This document shows positions 30,512-42,706 of a stretch of DNA of 64,000 nucleotides, one piece after another. Source of the stretch: Ciborinia camelliae. Lineage: Eukaryota; Ascomycota; Leotiomycetes; Helotiales; Sclerotiniaceae. Made by a program: the position numbers and the translations under genes. The notes beneath the pieces are model-generated. The model saw only the letters and a list, made by a program, of their open reading frames with translations, searched no databases and was not told the origin of the DNA. Position 1 is the stretch's first letter. Each line of letters opens with the position of its first letter. Location: NCBI GenBank assembly GCA_025890175.1, contig JANPYM010000002.1:3581400-3645399 (forward strand). Direction: 5' to 3'.

Positions 30512-32013
30512 CTGAAATGCAAAATTCTGATAATCTATAAATGATTGATTGGGTTTGGGAATGGAAGGTTGTATACTAGGTAGGTAATTAATGGATGTTT
30601 TTCCAGGTGGATTTGATTTGACCGCGATGCTTCAATGATTGGATTGGATTGGATTGGATTGGATACCCCGGACTTTCTTTCTTTCTTTCTTGCTTGCTTT
30701 TTAGTGGAGATCATCGATAACCTAACGTTCTGCTAGGTAGACTTGGGAGGGTATGACTAAGCCATTCATTTGATTGATAGGTAACCCCGTCAATTGGAAT
30801 TTGGAAGCCTTTTTTAGTACAGTACTCTCAAGTACTACCGGTACCCGGTACCTGGTATGATTGGATAGTACTGTATGTAGATTTTTCCATATCAATTTGA
30901 ATATTGATTGATGATGGATTGATTATTCATTTGAATTGGAGCATTTATGACTTGTCTAGGTAGCAATTGTCCACATTGAAAAGGTACACTGATATTCCCG
31001 AGGTCATCTATATAATATGAACCTCCAGCTATAAATACCTACCTACCTACTTACTACAATCTACTCCGTACATACATACAGTTGAGTACCGGTAGTCGGT
31101 CAGCTTTTTCGCTTACCTAGGTACTCTTCATGCAGGTGCTTTTGGTGGCTGGAACTTGGTAGGCTTTTGAAGAGGGGGCGGTTTTTCAATTTTTGACAAA
31201 TCATATTATTTCATCACATATATTCACCCATCTATCACTTATCACTTTCCCTGGATCTTTACCTATCGCCAGAATCCAGATCTTATCGGAATCGGTATTC
31301 GGAAATCGTTGTATTACACTATCTCCCTAGGTACCTACTAGGTACTAGGTACTCTCCTCCGTATTCCGTATTCCGTACTCCGTACCTTTCAAACGAATTG
31401 AAACAATCGTATATTACCTACCCAGTACCTATTTATTAAGATGTCAAGGAAATACCTGCCTATCAGAGTCTAGTTTGGTTATTGGGACATGATGACATCT
31501 CCATCCCATTGACATTTGCTATTGGATGGGGAAACTCAAATGCACCCGGTCTTTTTCATTATCCATACAATCAATCCAACTTTCCTATGGTGGGGGTGGA
31601 CGTGCCCGTTCCCGTAACCATGTTAGCACATGTAAGAAGATGAAAATGGATAATGTAAAATAATAATGCATACTCGGAGGCTTAACTAGCATTTGACTGG
31701 GTTGGCTTGGAGCTTTGGACTGGACGGTGAGCTCTTATTATTATTATTCAATTTCCAATCGAGTCTTCTTGTTTTGTTTGTTTGTTTGCTTCAGGTTGTC
31801 CATTTTCCATCTTCATTTGTTGTTCACGGGCACGGCTTCGTCAACGAGAACATAGCTGCGGTAGTACCGTCAGTTGCATTGCGTTATTTATTGCATTTGT
31901 CTTTTTGTTGAGAAACGGAGGCAGGAAAGAGTTGGAACTATAGCTCTTATCAAACCAAAGCCTCAATTGCTGGAAATATTTGGCATTGTTAAGAAACAAA
32001 CCGTGGTGCAACA
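30512..32013. other. Intergenic region DUF202 / MATE transporter
   Basis: About 1.5 kb of divergent promoter DNA. It contains ATTGG and TTTC runs near 30645-30690 and many TACC/GGTA and TACCTAGGTA-type words (31080-31440). No ORF I would call. Confidence 0.6.
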
Positions 32014-34262
32014 ATGTCTTCTTTTCCAGTGGCTATCAAATATAGGGATGAGGGGCATTTACGTGACTCGATGTCCAGGTCGCCTTTCAGTACCTCATTC
32101 GTATCTGGCTCACCGATAGCTCAAGAATCACTTGCCCGCGATTTGGCAGAATACCCCGTAGATGGGGTTGAAACACTGGATCAGAACGGATGTACAAGCT
32201 CTGGGGATGAGTCTTCAGAGGCTTCGACCGTTCGACAAGAAGCCCAACATTCCATGTCGCATTCGTATCGGCGGCCAAGTTTTGTGGCATTCGGTGGCAC
32301 TCGTCCTACGGTTACCCCCCTCACCCCCCAATTTAAAGAACCAGGATGGTTGACCAAGAAGGAAAGACACGAATCGAGGAACGAGGAGAGGAGTCTCTTG
32401 AGGGATAATCATCTCGCTCCACCGAAACACTCCGAGCCAGCGAAACGAAATGTCTTCAACCAGTTATACAGGAAACTGTTTAGCACAAAAATCCCCAAGC
32501 CAATGGGCGATGAAGAAGCTGGACCACCATCTGAGAGTTCATCATTGCTTCCAAACGGAGCGCGCGAGTCTGCACGTTCACGCCACGAGAGATTAAACCG
32601 ACAATGGGAGGAAGCTGTGGCCGCAGGAAAGATCAAGACGACATGGCAACGAGAGGCCAAAACATTATTGAGATATTCGAGTCCACTGGTTGTGACTTTC
32701 GTCCTACAATATTCTCTCACCGTCGCGAGTATATTTACAGTCGGACATCTGGGAAAGGTAGAATTGGGTGCTGTTAGTTTGGCTAGCATGACGGCGAATA
32801 TTACCGGATATGCCATTTATCAAGGTTTGGCTACAAGTTTGGATACACTCTGTTCGCAGGCATACGGATCTGGCAGAAAAGGGTTGGTTGGGTTGCAACT
32901 GCAGCGAATGACATGGTTTCTCTGGGCTCTGACGATACCAATCGGCATCATTTGGTTAAGCGCGGAGAAAATCCTGGAAACCATCGTGCCGGAGAAACGT
33001 TCGGCAGAGCTCGCGGGTCTGTATCTGCGCGTCCTCCTTCTGGGGGCTCCCGGATTTGCCCTTTTCGAGAGTGCAAAGAGATTCGTACAAGCGCAAGGAT
33101 TGTTTTCGGCCACGACTTACGTTTTGCTTATCTGTGCTCCTCTTAATGCTTTCATGAATTGGTTGTTTGTTTGGAAGTTTGAGTGGGGGTTTATTGGGGC
33201 TCCTATCGCTGTTGCTGTGACGGATAATCTGTTACCCCTTTTCCTATTCCTCTACGTTCGATTTGTGGACGGGAAAGAGTGTTGGGATGGATTCACGTGG
33301 AGAGCTTTTCATAACTGGGGTAATTTTCTGCACTCCACTTTCGTGGTCAAATTCTAACAAGCACCAGGTCCGATGATCAAACTCGCTCTTCCTGGTTTGG
33401 TCATGGTATTGGCGGAGTATTTGGCGTTTGAGGTTCTGACCCTGGCATCGAGCTACTTCTCCGTCACGCACCTCGCGGCTCAAAGTGTCCTCACTACTTT
33501 GACGGCTTTAACCTTCCAAATCCCATTCTCGATTTCTATTGCGGCTTCAACACGTGTGGCGAATCTCATCGGCGCCACACTTTCGGATGCAGCCAAGACG
33601 AGTTCGAAAGTGGTATGTGGAGCTCTTCTTTTCTCCTCGCATATATTTTTCGCCCCCCCCCCCAACAGAGTTCCTTAGCTAATAACACATATCCCCCAGG
33701 CCATCTACGGCGCCTGCATCGTCGGACTATTCAACTTCACGCTCATCTCATCCCTCCGCAACATCGTGCCCCGCCTCTTCACCGACGACCTCGACGTCAT
33801 CAACCTCGTCGCCAGCGTCCTGCCCCTCTGCGCCGCCTTCCAACTCTTCGATGCGCTCGCCGCCAACTGCAATGGATTGCTCCGCGGCCTCGGCCGCCAG
33901 GAGATCGGCGGTTACGTCAATCTCTTCTGCTACTATGTCTTGGCCATGCCCATTAGCTTCGGCTCGGCCTTTGGTCTCGGGTGGCAGCTGCAGGGTCTGT
34001 GGTTGGGCGTGGCCCTCGCTTTGGGCTTGGTCGCCGCGATCGAGGGCTGGTTCTTGGTTGGGACTGATTGGGAGGCTGCGGTTTTGGTAAGTTTTTTTTT
34101 TCCTTTTTTTGCCTTCCTTTTCCCTCTATCCTATATCCTGTACCCTATACCCTATACCCACCCATATTTGGAAGTCGATGGATGGATGCAGGAAGGAAAA
34201 TTTCTCCTAACTTCTAACTCGTCTCATCACAGGCAGCACAAGATCGAAATGCGGCAGGATGA
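32014..34262 (+). CDS. MATE-family multidrug/toxin extrusion transporter
   Basis: This is a cation-coupled efflux carrier of the fungal MATE branch that includes yeast Erc1. Exons are 32014-33319, 33368-33612, 33700-34086 and 34233-34262, giving 655 residues. The first 210 or so residues are a hydrophilic, Ser-rich cytosolic extension, common in filamentous fungi. Twelve hydrophobic segments follow as two MatE repeats, beginning TLLRYSSPLVVTFVLQYSL and, in the second half, PMIKLALPGLVMVLAEY. Conserved pieces include GHLGKVELGAVSLASMTAN, ATSLDTLCSQAYGSG and NCNGLLRGLGRQEIGGYVNL. The last exon encodes nine hydrophilic residues. The third exon (33700-34086) is clearly more GC-rich, with C- and G-ending codons, than the rest of the gene. 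Substrates cannot be predicted. Confidence 0.93.
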
Positions 34263-34800
34263 TGGATCGATCTATCATCGGGTGGATGAATCGACCATCT
34301 TGGTCTTGATCTTACTCTTTAAGAACTCTTTTCCTCCACTCGGCAGTTGGGTCGGCGTGAGGGGAGAATCGAATCATTCGTGAGATTTTTTGGTGGTTGA
34401 TTTGATTTGATTTGATTTTTTTTTTGAGCGCATTTGTTCGCATTTGTTTGTTTGCTGGGTAGGCATACCTATAGGTACAGAAACATATATGAATCGTCCT
34501 CGGTTTTGGACATCTTTTTTGGTTGGTTTGTTGTGGTTATGATCATGATCATAATGATGATCATAATGATAAAGCATGCTTTTGGATTGATCTACATAAG
34601 CGTGCTCTACCTACCTACCTACCTACTTACCTACCTACTTACCTACCTTGTATATATACCTATATATACCTATATAATACTACTACTACTACTACTACTA
34701 CTAGATACCGAACTACTCGATACCTACTCGATACCCACCCTTCTGCAGGGCATGTGAATACATTATGTATTTGATATTTGATATTTGATATTTGATATTT

Positions 34801-35165
34801 GATAGGATAGGATAGGATAGGATAGGATAGGATAGGATAGGATAGGATAGGATAGGATAGGATAGGATAGGATAGGATAGGATAGGATAGGATAGGATAG
34901 GATAGGATAGGATAGGATAGGATAGGATAGGATAGGATAGGATAGGATAGGATAGGATAGGATAGGATAGGATAGGATAGGATAGGATAGGATAGGATAG
35001 GATAGGATAGGATAGGATAAAATAGAATAGGATAGGATAGGATAGGATAGGATAGGATAGGATAGGATAGGATAGGATAGGATAGGATAGGATAGGATAG
35101 GATAGAATAGAATAGGATAGGATAGGATAGGATAGAATAGAATAGGATAGGATAGGATAGGATAA
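34801..35165. repeat. Long pentanucleotide microsatellite (GGATA)n
   Basis: About 73 tandem copies of GATAG/GGATA run for 365 bp, with a few A-for-G interruptions near 35019, 35104 and 35136. A short TATTTGA heptamer run (about 34770-34803) leads into it. Confidence 0.98.
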
Positions 35166-35978
35166 ATCGAATCGATGAATTATTATAATATATAATAAAT
35201 GAGGTACTAGGTATATGATGGGGTTTTCTTTTTTTGGGGAGGGAGGGGGAGGGGAGGAGTTTTTTATATATGTAGGTGAATGTAGGTGTTGTTGACCTAG
35301 CCATAATATGCCATGTGACATGTGCCATATATACGGAGGAGTGGAATTATAATTGCATCTTTCTCCACAACTTGTCTGCTGAAAGTAACTGGAAAAGATA
35401 AGGATGGTGGGGTTCGGTGAATCAGTCCAGCTCTTTAAGCTAGGGAGGGGGATCGAGATGTTGGGGGTTAAGGACTATTTCGGGAAGAAAGTTTTAAGGT
35501 TGGGGGAGGGAAGGGATGGGATGGGATGGGATGGGATGAAATGGGAGTTAAAACTACCCTTTCAAACAACGAGTATAGAAGAAAACTAAAGAAAAGGCGC
35601 AAAGCAAAGTAACAACAAAAACGTCCATACCCACCCACCCTTTCAAACCCAACAAAATAAAAGTAAAGAAAAATAACAACAAAAACATCCGAATATAAAA
35701 ACTTCCATACGCACCCACCCATTCAACCGCAACAAACCCAACAAAAACAACAAAACAAAACAAAAACAAGAAAAACAAAACAAGTAAAGTAAAGAAAAGT
35801 AAAGAAAAGTAAAGAAAAGTAAACGAAAATCTCCGAATCTACCCTAGGTATATATATCCCGAATACCCGACTCTACTCGAAGCGAAGCGAAAATACGGAG
35901 TACTGTTGCGGGTAAAGCGTTAGGGCTAGGTGGGTATGATATCCATATCTAACAGCCAGCACAATGAATCATCTCGGA

Positions 35979-36065
35979 TTGGAATACTCGGACTGGAATA
36001 TCGAGGATTGGAATACTCGGATTGGAATACTCGGACTGGAATACTCGGACTGGAATACTCGGATT
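35979..36065. repeat. 15-bp minisatellite (TACTCGGATTGGAAx)n
   Basis: About six imperfect copies of a 15-base unit, varying between GGATTGG and GGACTGG, run directly into the hexanucleotide repeat. Confidence 0.85.
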
Positions 36066-36219
36066 GGAATAGGAATAGGAATAAAAATAGGAATAGGAAT
36101 AGGAATAGGAATAGGAATAGGAATAGGAATAGGAATAGGAATAGGAATAGGAATAGGAATAGGAATAGGAATAGGAATAGGAATAGGAATAGGAATAGGA
36201 ATAGGAATAGGAATAGGAA
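36066..36219. repeat. Hexanucleotide microsatellite (AATAGG)n
   Basis: About 25 tandem copies of GGAATA/AATAGG, with one interruption near 36083. Confidence 0.97.
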
Positions 36220-37773
36220 GGTTCGGGGAATTGGGTGGATTCGTGATGTGATATGATATTATATGATATGATATGATATGATATGGCTGGAGCTGGAGCT
36301 CGATTTGGTTTGATTTGATTTGATTTGATTTGTTGAGATTGTTGAGACTGTTGAGACTGTTAAGTTAGTTAGTTAGTTGAGAGTGGAAAAACTTGTAGAG
36401 GAAGGAGCGGGCCTAGGTAGCTAGCTATAGTCTCCCGGCTGGAAGAAACGATCCTAAACCTTCTCCCTCGAAAACTTCTTGGTAAATGGATTGGATGGGG
36501 GAATTGGTTTTGTTTTGTTTTGTATCCATTGTATTGTATCCATTGTATTGTTTTGCAGGGCGGGATGGTGGAGGAGTTCTTTTTCTTTTTCTGGAGGATT
36601 TGTGAGTAAAGAATGGAGAGAGAGCGAGAGGGCGAGAGGGCGAGAAGAAGTGAATCCATCCGTATAGATATGAAATAAGTGCGACGTTTTTTCATTACAC
36701 CTGCATTCTTAGTTCAACAACAACGACAACGACAACAACAATAAAAAAGAAACGCCAGCGACAAGAAATGGCACTTGAGTCTCCAGGCATATCAACCCAT
36801 TTCTTTCCTCCACTACGAGTGAGGAGCCATAAAAGTTAGTAAGTCATATCTGCTACGAAAGCTAAGCCTAGCTTTATTCCCACTTTCGACTCGATTCGCC
36901 GCCTGCGACTCGCTGGATGAACTCTTGGATGGTGGTTGTCATGTACTCGGAAGATTGACTTGGTCTTTTTATATCCATCACAGAGGTACAATTAGGTTCC
37001 ATTACCTAGGTAGCGGGCGGAAAATATTCACTCGTCATTCACCTCGGTCGGAATACTCGGAACAGGGAAACAAGCTGGACGGGAGCCCGAGGAATGAGGG
37101 GTGAGGTGTGTTCCCCGCTTTGGTCTTCCAATCGCTACCTAGGTACCTAGATTGGATTGGATTCGCACCGGAAAGATAACCTTGAGTTCAAGTGAATGGA
37201 TTGATTCCTTGACTCCAGAGGCGCGGGCTAGTTTGTTGCCCTACCCTTGATCTTGATCTTGCCTTGCTCAATAATAAGTATACCAAAAGTTTAAGCTAAT
37301 GCAATGCAAAGCAGTAGAGCAATGAAGGGAGTGGAGAAAAATTCCAGATCTTGTAACGTAACCCTTCGTCCAGTGAACCGTAGCTTTCCTGGTGACTTCC
37401 GAAGCTTTGAAAATTTCTGAGATATTTAGGTAAAATCATATTTTATTTACCTTCGGACCATAACTATGGTGAACTTGATTGACAATAATGAAATATGAAA
37501 TAGAGATATATTGGATGGGAGCATAGAGACGAATTCATTTAAGGCTATCTGCTGATCAATAATGGAATAAAACCTCCAGGCCACCAGCCCGTGGAAAAAA
37601 ATCATTTGACTCCTTATCTTGCCATATTCTTTCCGTTTGATATTTCTAATACCTTAGATATCCAGTTCATATAAGCAATATATATAACACATATCCTGAA
37701 TAGCATATCTAAACGTGTGGTCGTCGTCATAATACTGGTGAGTAATATAAATTTACACATCGAAAATTGTGAT

Positions 37774-38818
37774 TCATCCCGGGATGAAAGTCTCCTTTAC
37801 ACTTGACAAAGGTACACTCTTCAAGCTCAAGGCTTTTGCAGCCTCATTCGAATCCGCCGTCATATCCCGCTCAAACGTATAGAGTTCCGTAACCTCGAGA
37901 GACTCCAAATACTCTATCGCTTTAACAAAATTCGTGCCCACATGTCCAATACCATGGCTATCATCAGACATTGTGAATTTTCCACCCAATCGTATATACA
38001 CCTATTCTTCCGTCAGTATCCCCTCGTTCCCTTCTTCATAAGAGATACATACCTCGCAAATCTGTCTTCCCGGATATGGTTCCTTCAATCCCTTCCTCAG
38101 CGCACTAGTATTAATTTCCAACAAACCCCCATACTTCACCACCTCCAACAAATTTCTCAAAACCTTCTCCCAAACCCCTTTCCACTCACTCAAATCCCGA
38201 TCCGGCTTCTCACTCAACAACCTGATCAAATCAAAATGTCCCACAACCTTCGGTTTCAACGTCTGTAACATCTCATACTGCTGCTCATAATAATCCTCAT
38301 ACAATTTCTCCTCCGAACCCCCGGATTTCTCAACAGCGTTGGCATAAAATGCAGCATCATAATCAATCGGTACCTCGTTCACGTGATGTATTGATCCGAT
38401 GAAAAAATCAATCGTTGGGTTCGAAGCCAGATCCTTAATCAAAGGACCATAATCCGAACGAATCCATTCTCCTTCAAACCCTATGAGAATTTTAAGTTCA
38501 TTCTTGTATTTCTCGCGAAGACGGATCGCTTCGATAAGGTAAGCTTCATGTCTTGGTATTAAAATGGAGATGTCATCCCCGGCTTCTACCTGGGTTTGTC
38601 ATGTTAGATTTTGGGGGTGAATTGATGTGATGTGATGGGGATGGGTGGTATAGTACTTCTTCGGGATATAAATCCGAGTTGGAGTTTCGGGGCATATGTT
38701 CTGTTAATGCAAAAGTTTGCATGCCTCGGGATATGGCGGTTTGGATAACTTGTTCGAGGGTATCTTTTGCATGACCTGGACAGAATTGTCCAGAGTGACT
38801 GTGCATTGAGAATGCCAT
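37774..38818 (-). CDS. HIS2: Histidinol-phosphatase, PHP type (HIS2-like)
   Basis: This enzyme removes phosphate from L-histidinol phosphate, the penultimate part of histidine biosynthesis. Exons are 38657-38818, 38053-38589 and 37774-38001, giving 308 residues. The PHP metal-binding motif is at the N-terminus (MHSHSGQFCPGHA, then FALTEHMPR). Further conserved blocks are ILIGFEGEW, DFFIGSIHHVNEVPIDYD, VVGHFDLIRLL, EINTSALRKGLKEPYP and FTMSDDSHGIGHVG. The domain order and length match yeast His2. All introns keep phase. No lesions seen. Confidence 0.93.
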
Positions 38819-39314
38819 GATGTGTTTGTAGGTATATCGAGTATGTGTGTGTTTCAAAAATGAGGATAAGAAGTCTATTTAGTTTGTGGTATGTCGGTAC
38901 TCAAAATTCGAAAATGATGATGCATAGAATGTAATGATACCCAAAAATCCGATAGCCGTTGTAATTCTTCGTTGAGTGAGTGATAGGAAAGTAGTAGATT
39001 AGAATGATGAGAAGAAGAAGAAATATTGATATATATAGATATGTTTAAATAAATATAAAAAGATACTAGGTAACCTCAATGTAACCTCCTAGGCACAATA
39101 TAATAAATCTTTGATACCTCGAGTGAGTACCTACTGATGCAAGAATAATAAGACCCAATACTATAGTCTGGACTATCAACGTGGGGCATTAGATTGGCCA
39201 ATAACTTTTTTGTATTTCACATGCTACGCCAATCTATGCACGTGATTGTAGAGACATCGTCAAAATAAGTTTGGAGCGTTATATATCGCTTGAAAATTTT
39301 GAATTAATATAATT

Positions 39315-39402
39315 GGGTGATTGGCGCAATGGTAGCGTGTGGACCTCCTATTATCAGGATGTTTTCAGTCTAAGGTTGAGGGTTCGAGTCCCTTGTCGCT
39401 CG
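39315..39402 (+). tRNA. tRNA-Arg (anticodon CCU) with a 16-nt intron
   Basis: The acceptor stem GGGTGAT pairs with GTCGCTC, including wobbles. The D arm is GCGC..GCGT. The anticodon stem TGGAC/GTCTA flanks the loop CTCCTA, placing CCT at 34-36 after T33. The T arm is GAGGG TTCGAGT CCCTT with discriminator G. An extra 16 nt or so after position 37 contain CAGGAT, complementary to the anticodon, as expected in a fungal pre-tRNA intron. A good B box (GGTTCGAGTCC) is present, and a T run follows about 15 nt downstream. The mature length is about 72 nt. Several G-U pairs in the acceptor stem leave a small chance it is a decayed copy. Confidence 0.85.
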
Positions 39403-39669
39403 TAAATATCATGAAGGCTTTTGCACTTCTTTTGCTAATTTAGAAGCATTACTTGAGTGGTGTTTTCTTGCTCTCTTTTTAAATCTTCTTTTGGTAAATT
39501 ATGCGATTACGTAAGGGGTGGCCTTAGACGATATTGACCTACCTACCTACCTTAAAGCTATTTCTCTATCCTTTGAGTCCATAGAAAAGCAAGCAACAAA
39601 CGTCACAGCCCTGGAGTGCTTAACCACCTGCAATCAATATCTACACAAAAACTGATCCTGGTTATTTGA

Positions 39670-39876
39670 TTAGACCAGTGCTTTCACCCTTTCAAGATGG
39701 ATTCTCACTAAACGGCGGTACAAATAAGAGTTGGGACACGCCGTATAGAAATCGGTGATCAAGTATGATGAGATAGAGCCAGAGCGTGTCATCCATGTTT
39801 CGCCCTTTTCGCAAGTGTGAATAGAAGAAATGAGGCTCACAAATACGAGTACGGCAATGGGAAGGAAAGAAGGCAT
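39670..39876 (-). CDS. Possible small secreted protein (68 aa)
   Basis: A true ATG opens a 68-codon frame with a good signal-peptide profile: a hydrophobic core at about residues 5-18, then IHTCEKGE. Two cysteines (residues 22 and 47) remain in the rest. It has no recognisable domain. Small size, two Cys and isolation in AT-rich DNA fit a candidate effector-like secreted protein, but a chance ORF is about as likely. Transcript evidence would decide. Confidence 0.25.
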   Translation of the reverse strand: MPSFLPIAVLVFVSLISSIHTCEKGETWMTRSGSISSYLITDFYTACPNSYLYRRLVRIHLERVKALV

Positions 39877-41570
39877 CTGTAAACTGGTGATGCAAGTTAA
39901 AAATTGGAGGGGTAATATATTACATTATATTTTGAGTTGGGACGGACTTGTGGAAAGAGGAGGCGATACTCGCTGAGTTTAAACCCTTAAAGTCTTCATT
40001 CTTAGCAACCACTGCAAATGATACCTGGCGCGAGAACAACCAGCAAATCTTCATAGTGGCGACGAGTGAGAACCGACCAATTCAGTAGATTCACAATGCC
40101 TAGTTGGTATTTCGATGGGTCTCTGGAGTAATGGAAGCGCATACATAAAACATGTTACGAAAGCATTGGAGCCTTGATGGCCCTTTTGGTTGGTGACCTC
40201 ACCCACGGAATACTGATCCTAGCTTTCCAATTTTCTACGAATCTGCTCGGATTCTTAGTTCGCCTTGTTTCACTCCACGCTCATCATTGAGACTTATTAT
40301 CCGATTAAACTATCCGAAATGGTCAGAATATCGGATGATAAGAGTGATCTTTCCCCCATATATGTATGGCGTGTTTTCTGAGAACCTCACCACGTGTAGA
40401 TCTTGCGGTGTATCTTTCTCCAATGATAAAGAGAAAGGGGTATTAGAGACGGGCAACCAATACAATCTTAGTGAGTACTGAGCGGATGAGACAGTGGTGA
40501 AGTGGGATGGGATAGGACAGGAGTCAGAACGATAACCAACAACAATTCAGGTTTTCATCTCTAAGATTGATATTCTAATACTCATCCGATCTATAAAAAC
40601 CATTACTCAATACAACAATCACAAAATACCTAGGTACTTAAAACATCTAAACAGAATATCCAATGCGAGGTTGACAGCAGCACAACTGAAGTTTCAAGAG
40701 CATTCATCGAGAGGTTTCAGGAAATTGACGTAGATTTCGATGCAACCAAAGAATCAATTTAGAGCGAAAATAGGATGATAGAATTCCAATGTCTATTCTC
40801 AAGATAAGCATTTTCAAATACACATCTGAAGGTTTGAGATTATAGGTTCCAATGTTGTTTTACAACTCATGGGAGAATATATGGCTGATAGATGCAGAAA
40901 GATACCGATTCCTCCAACCATAAGTTGATTCAAAAAGAGTGTTCCTAGAGTCAATTTAAAAGAAGTTGGACAATGCTGGTGATCTACGAAAGATTCACTA
41001 GTCGCAATTTATACTTGGGCTCAAATATGAAGCAATTGTTGCATATCTCAAGTGGTTACAAATGCGAATAGCTCAATCAACTCCAAGTCGGTTTCATTAA
41101 TTAGAATGCGCAGGAAATAAGGATGCTGACCCCTTGGACTTTCTGCTGAGTAATTTCACAGATTAACCTTTTTTTTCACAAGCTCTTACCTCCTATTGTG
41201 TTGAGTTTATTTGTTGCTTATCTGCACAGGGATCCAGATATCTTCGATACATCTAAAGGGTGGTCTGACCTAGATGAGAAGGTTCGAGTTCTTCGCTGAT
41301 GGGGCTCTACCGTTCTAGTTGTGGGTGGGGAAGGGTTGATTCATTTCCAAAGCCACGATCGTGTGGCTCTATAGCCCCTTGATCGTCCTTGCCATATTAA
41401 AGCTTAACAGCGCTGAACTAACCATTTAATCGGGTTACTAGCCAATCTTATCTTCAACCATTTCTCCAGTCGGAGTTGAATCTTGATTGCATATATGTAC
41501 AAGGGATCTGCATCGAATCTCTATGGACTAGTTGTCAAGTTTTATGCATGGGGTTTGGCAAGCGGATGAC

Positions 41571-41698
41571 AAGCTAGCATCAAGCTATCAAGTTAATATG
41601 AAGTTAGGATGAAGCTAGCATCAAGCTAGCATCAACTTACCGTCAAGCTAACGTTAAACTAGCATCAAGCTACCGTTAAACTAGCATCGAGCTACCTA
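41571..41698. repeat. 11-bp tandem repeat (AAGCTAGCATC)n
   Basis: About eleven to twelve degenerate units of AAGCTAGCATC occur in tandem, with variants such as AACTTACCGTC, AAGCTAACGTT and AAACTAGCATC. The period is eleven bases throughout except for one shortened unit. Confidence 0.88.
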
Positions 41699-42697
41699 CT
41701 AATAGGTTTCAACTCCCCCACACACAGAACTCCATTATACTTTGGAATTCAAATGATTCTGTTGCATATCTGCACAGGGATATATATAGATGATATGTCT
41801 CTCAAGTATGAAGGACCAGTCAAAGCGCGAGGCACCCGAATTTCCAGTTCATCACTTTGCCGCGTCATTACTTTCAAATGCACAAGCGTTCATCTGTTTG
41901 TCCTTGAATAATGTTCGTTGTGTCTCTGAACATATGGAAAGATGATGAGGTTAGATTCTTTGCCGAATTTAGCAAGCCGACAGACAGCTTTCTTCATCAT
42001 CAATCTGAGTTCTCTTCGTATTTTCTACCTTGATTGGAGTGATTTGTTGCATCTCTATACAAGAAACTTTATTTTTAATATGTATGGGGACCCCGGGTAG
42101 TCTTTCCACTGAAGAATCTAGAGAAGTCCACGGTATTTTTCGGATGAAGCCGGCTACCCACTACCTCATACCCTTCCCGCAAGCCTTTGCTTAGGCTCTT
42201 TCTACATGCTCTGTTGCACATCTGTACAGGGATATTCTCTTAGTAGAATTTCGTCATTAGTCCTTTCACATAGGCTCGGCAAGTTTGGGAACATAGTATT
42301 CGTCTTATGGGAAATTCGCCAGTGATGAAGGGGCTTAGTCCTGGACACTAATTTGCTCACCCAGACTAATCTAGCTTGGGAATATAGCTCAGCAAAGCTA
42401 TAAGATATATATGATGAAATGGTATCTTCCTTACAGTCCTCCATGAAATTGATATTATCCATCCTTTCCATCACATTTGTTACATTGTAATGAATATTGA
42501 AAACATCTTCCTCTAACCACAGGCAGATGAATATCATGTCTAGCTCTCTATGCTTTCATCTTTCTCCAGAAGACATTACATGGAAATGGGATGTTGAGTG
42601 GACTGAATGATTAAGAAATTTCTGCTCGTGGAGATGAAGATATACTACTAGACTACAAAGATCTTCAGAGGAGGTTGATTACCTAACCCTCAGAAGA

Positions 42698-42706
42698 TAT
42701 AAAAAG
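42698..42706 (+). promoter_or_regulatory. TATA box candidate
   Basis: TATAAAAAG sits in the gene-poor region, about 190 bp upstream of one hairpin-motif copy and 265 bp upstream of the CTAACCCTAA string. Confidence 0.4.

Larger units (their letters stand above)
34263..37773. other. Repeat-rich non-coding region
   Basis: About 3.5 kb with no recognisable protein gene. Long apparent ORFs here are translations of simple repeats (Leu-Ser-Tyr-Pro or Asn-Arg periodic peptides). Besides the large repeats listed separately, there are TACC runs near 34608-34650, ACT triplets near 34680, AAAGTAAAGA-type runs near 35780-35825, and ATATG and TTGAT runs near 36245-36330. 36700-37770 is unremarkable. Confidence 0.7.

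Noticed and set aside
34660..35328. Long minus-strand ORFs of over 200 codons with a Tyr-Pro-Ile-Leu-Ser periodic protein
   Set aside because: They are translations of the GGATA microsatellite in overlapping frames; no start context or non-repeat domain.
35930..36256. ORFs with alternating Asn-Arg or Gly-Ile
   Set aside because: They are direct translations of the AATAGG microsatellite.
42202..42537. Minus-strand ORF of 111 codons in the non-coding region
   Set aside because: No recognisable motif, overlaps a hairpin-motif copy, and its composition is like the surrounding DNA.
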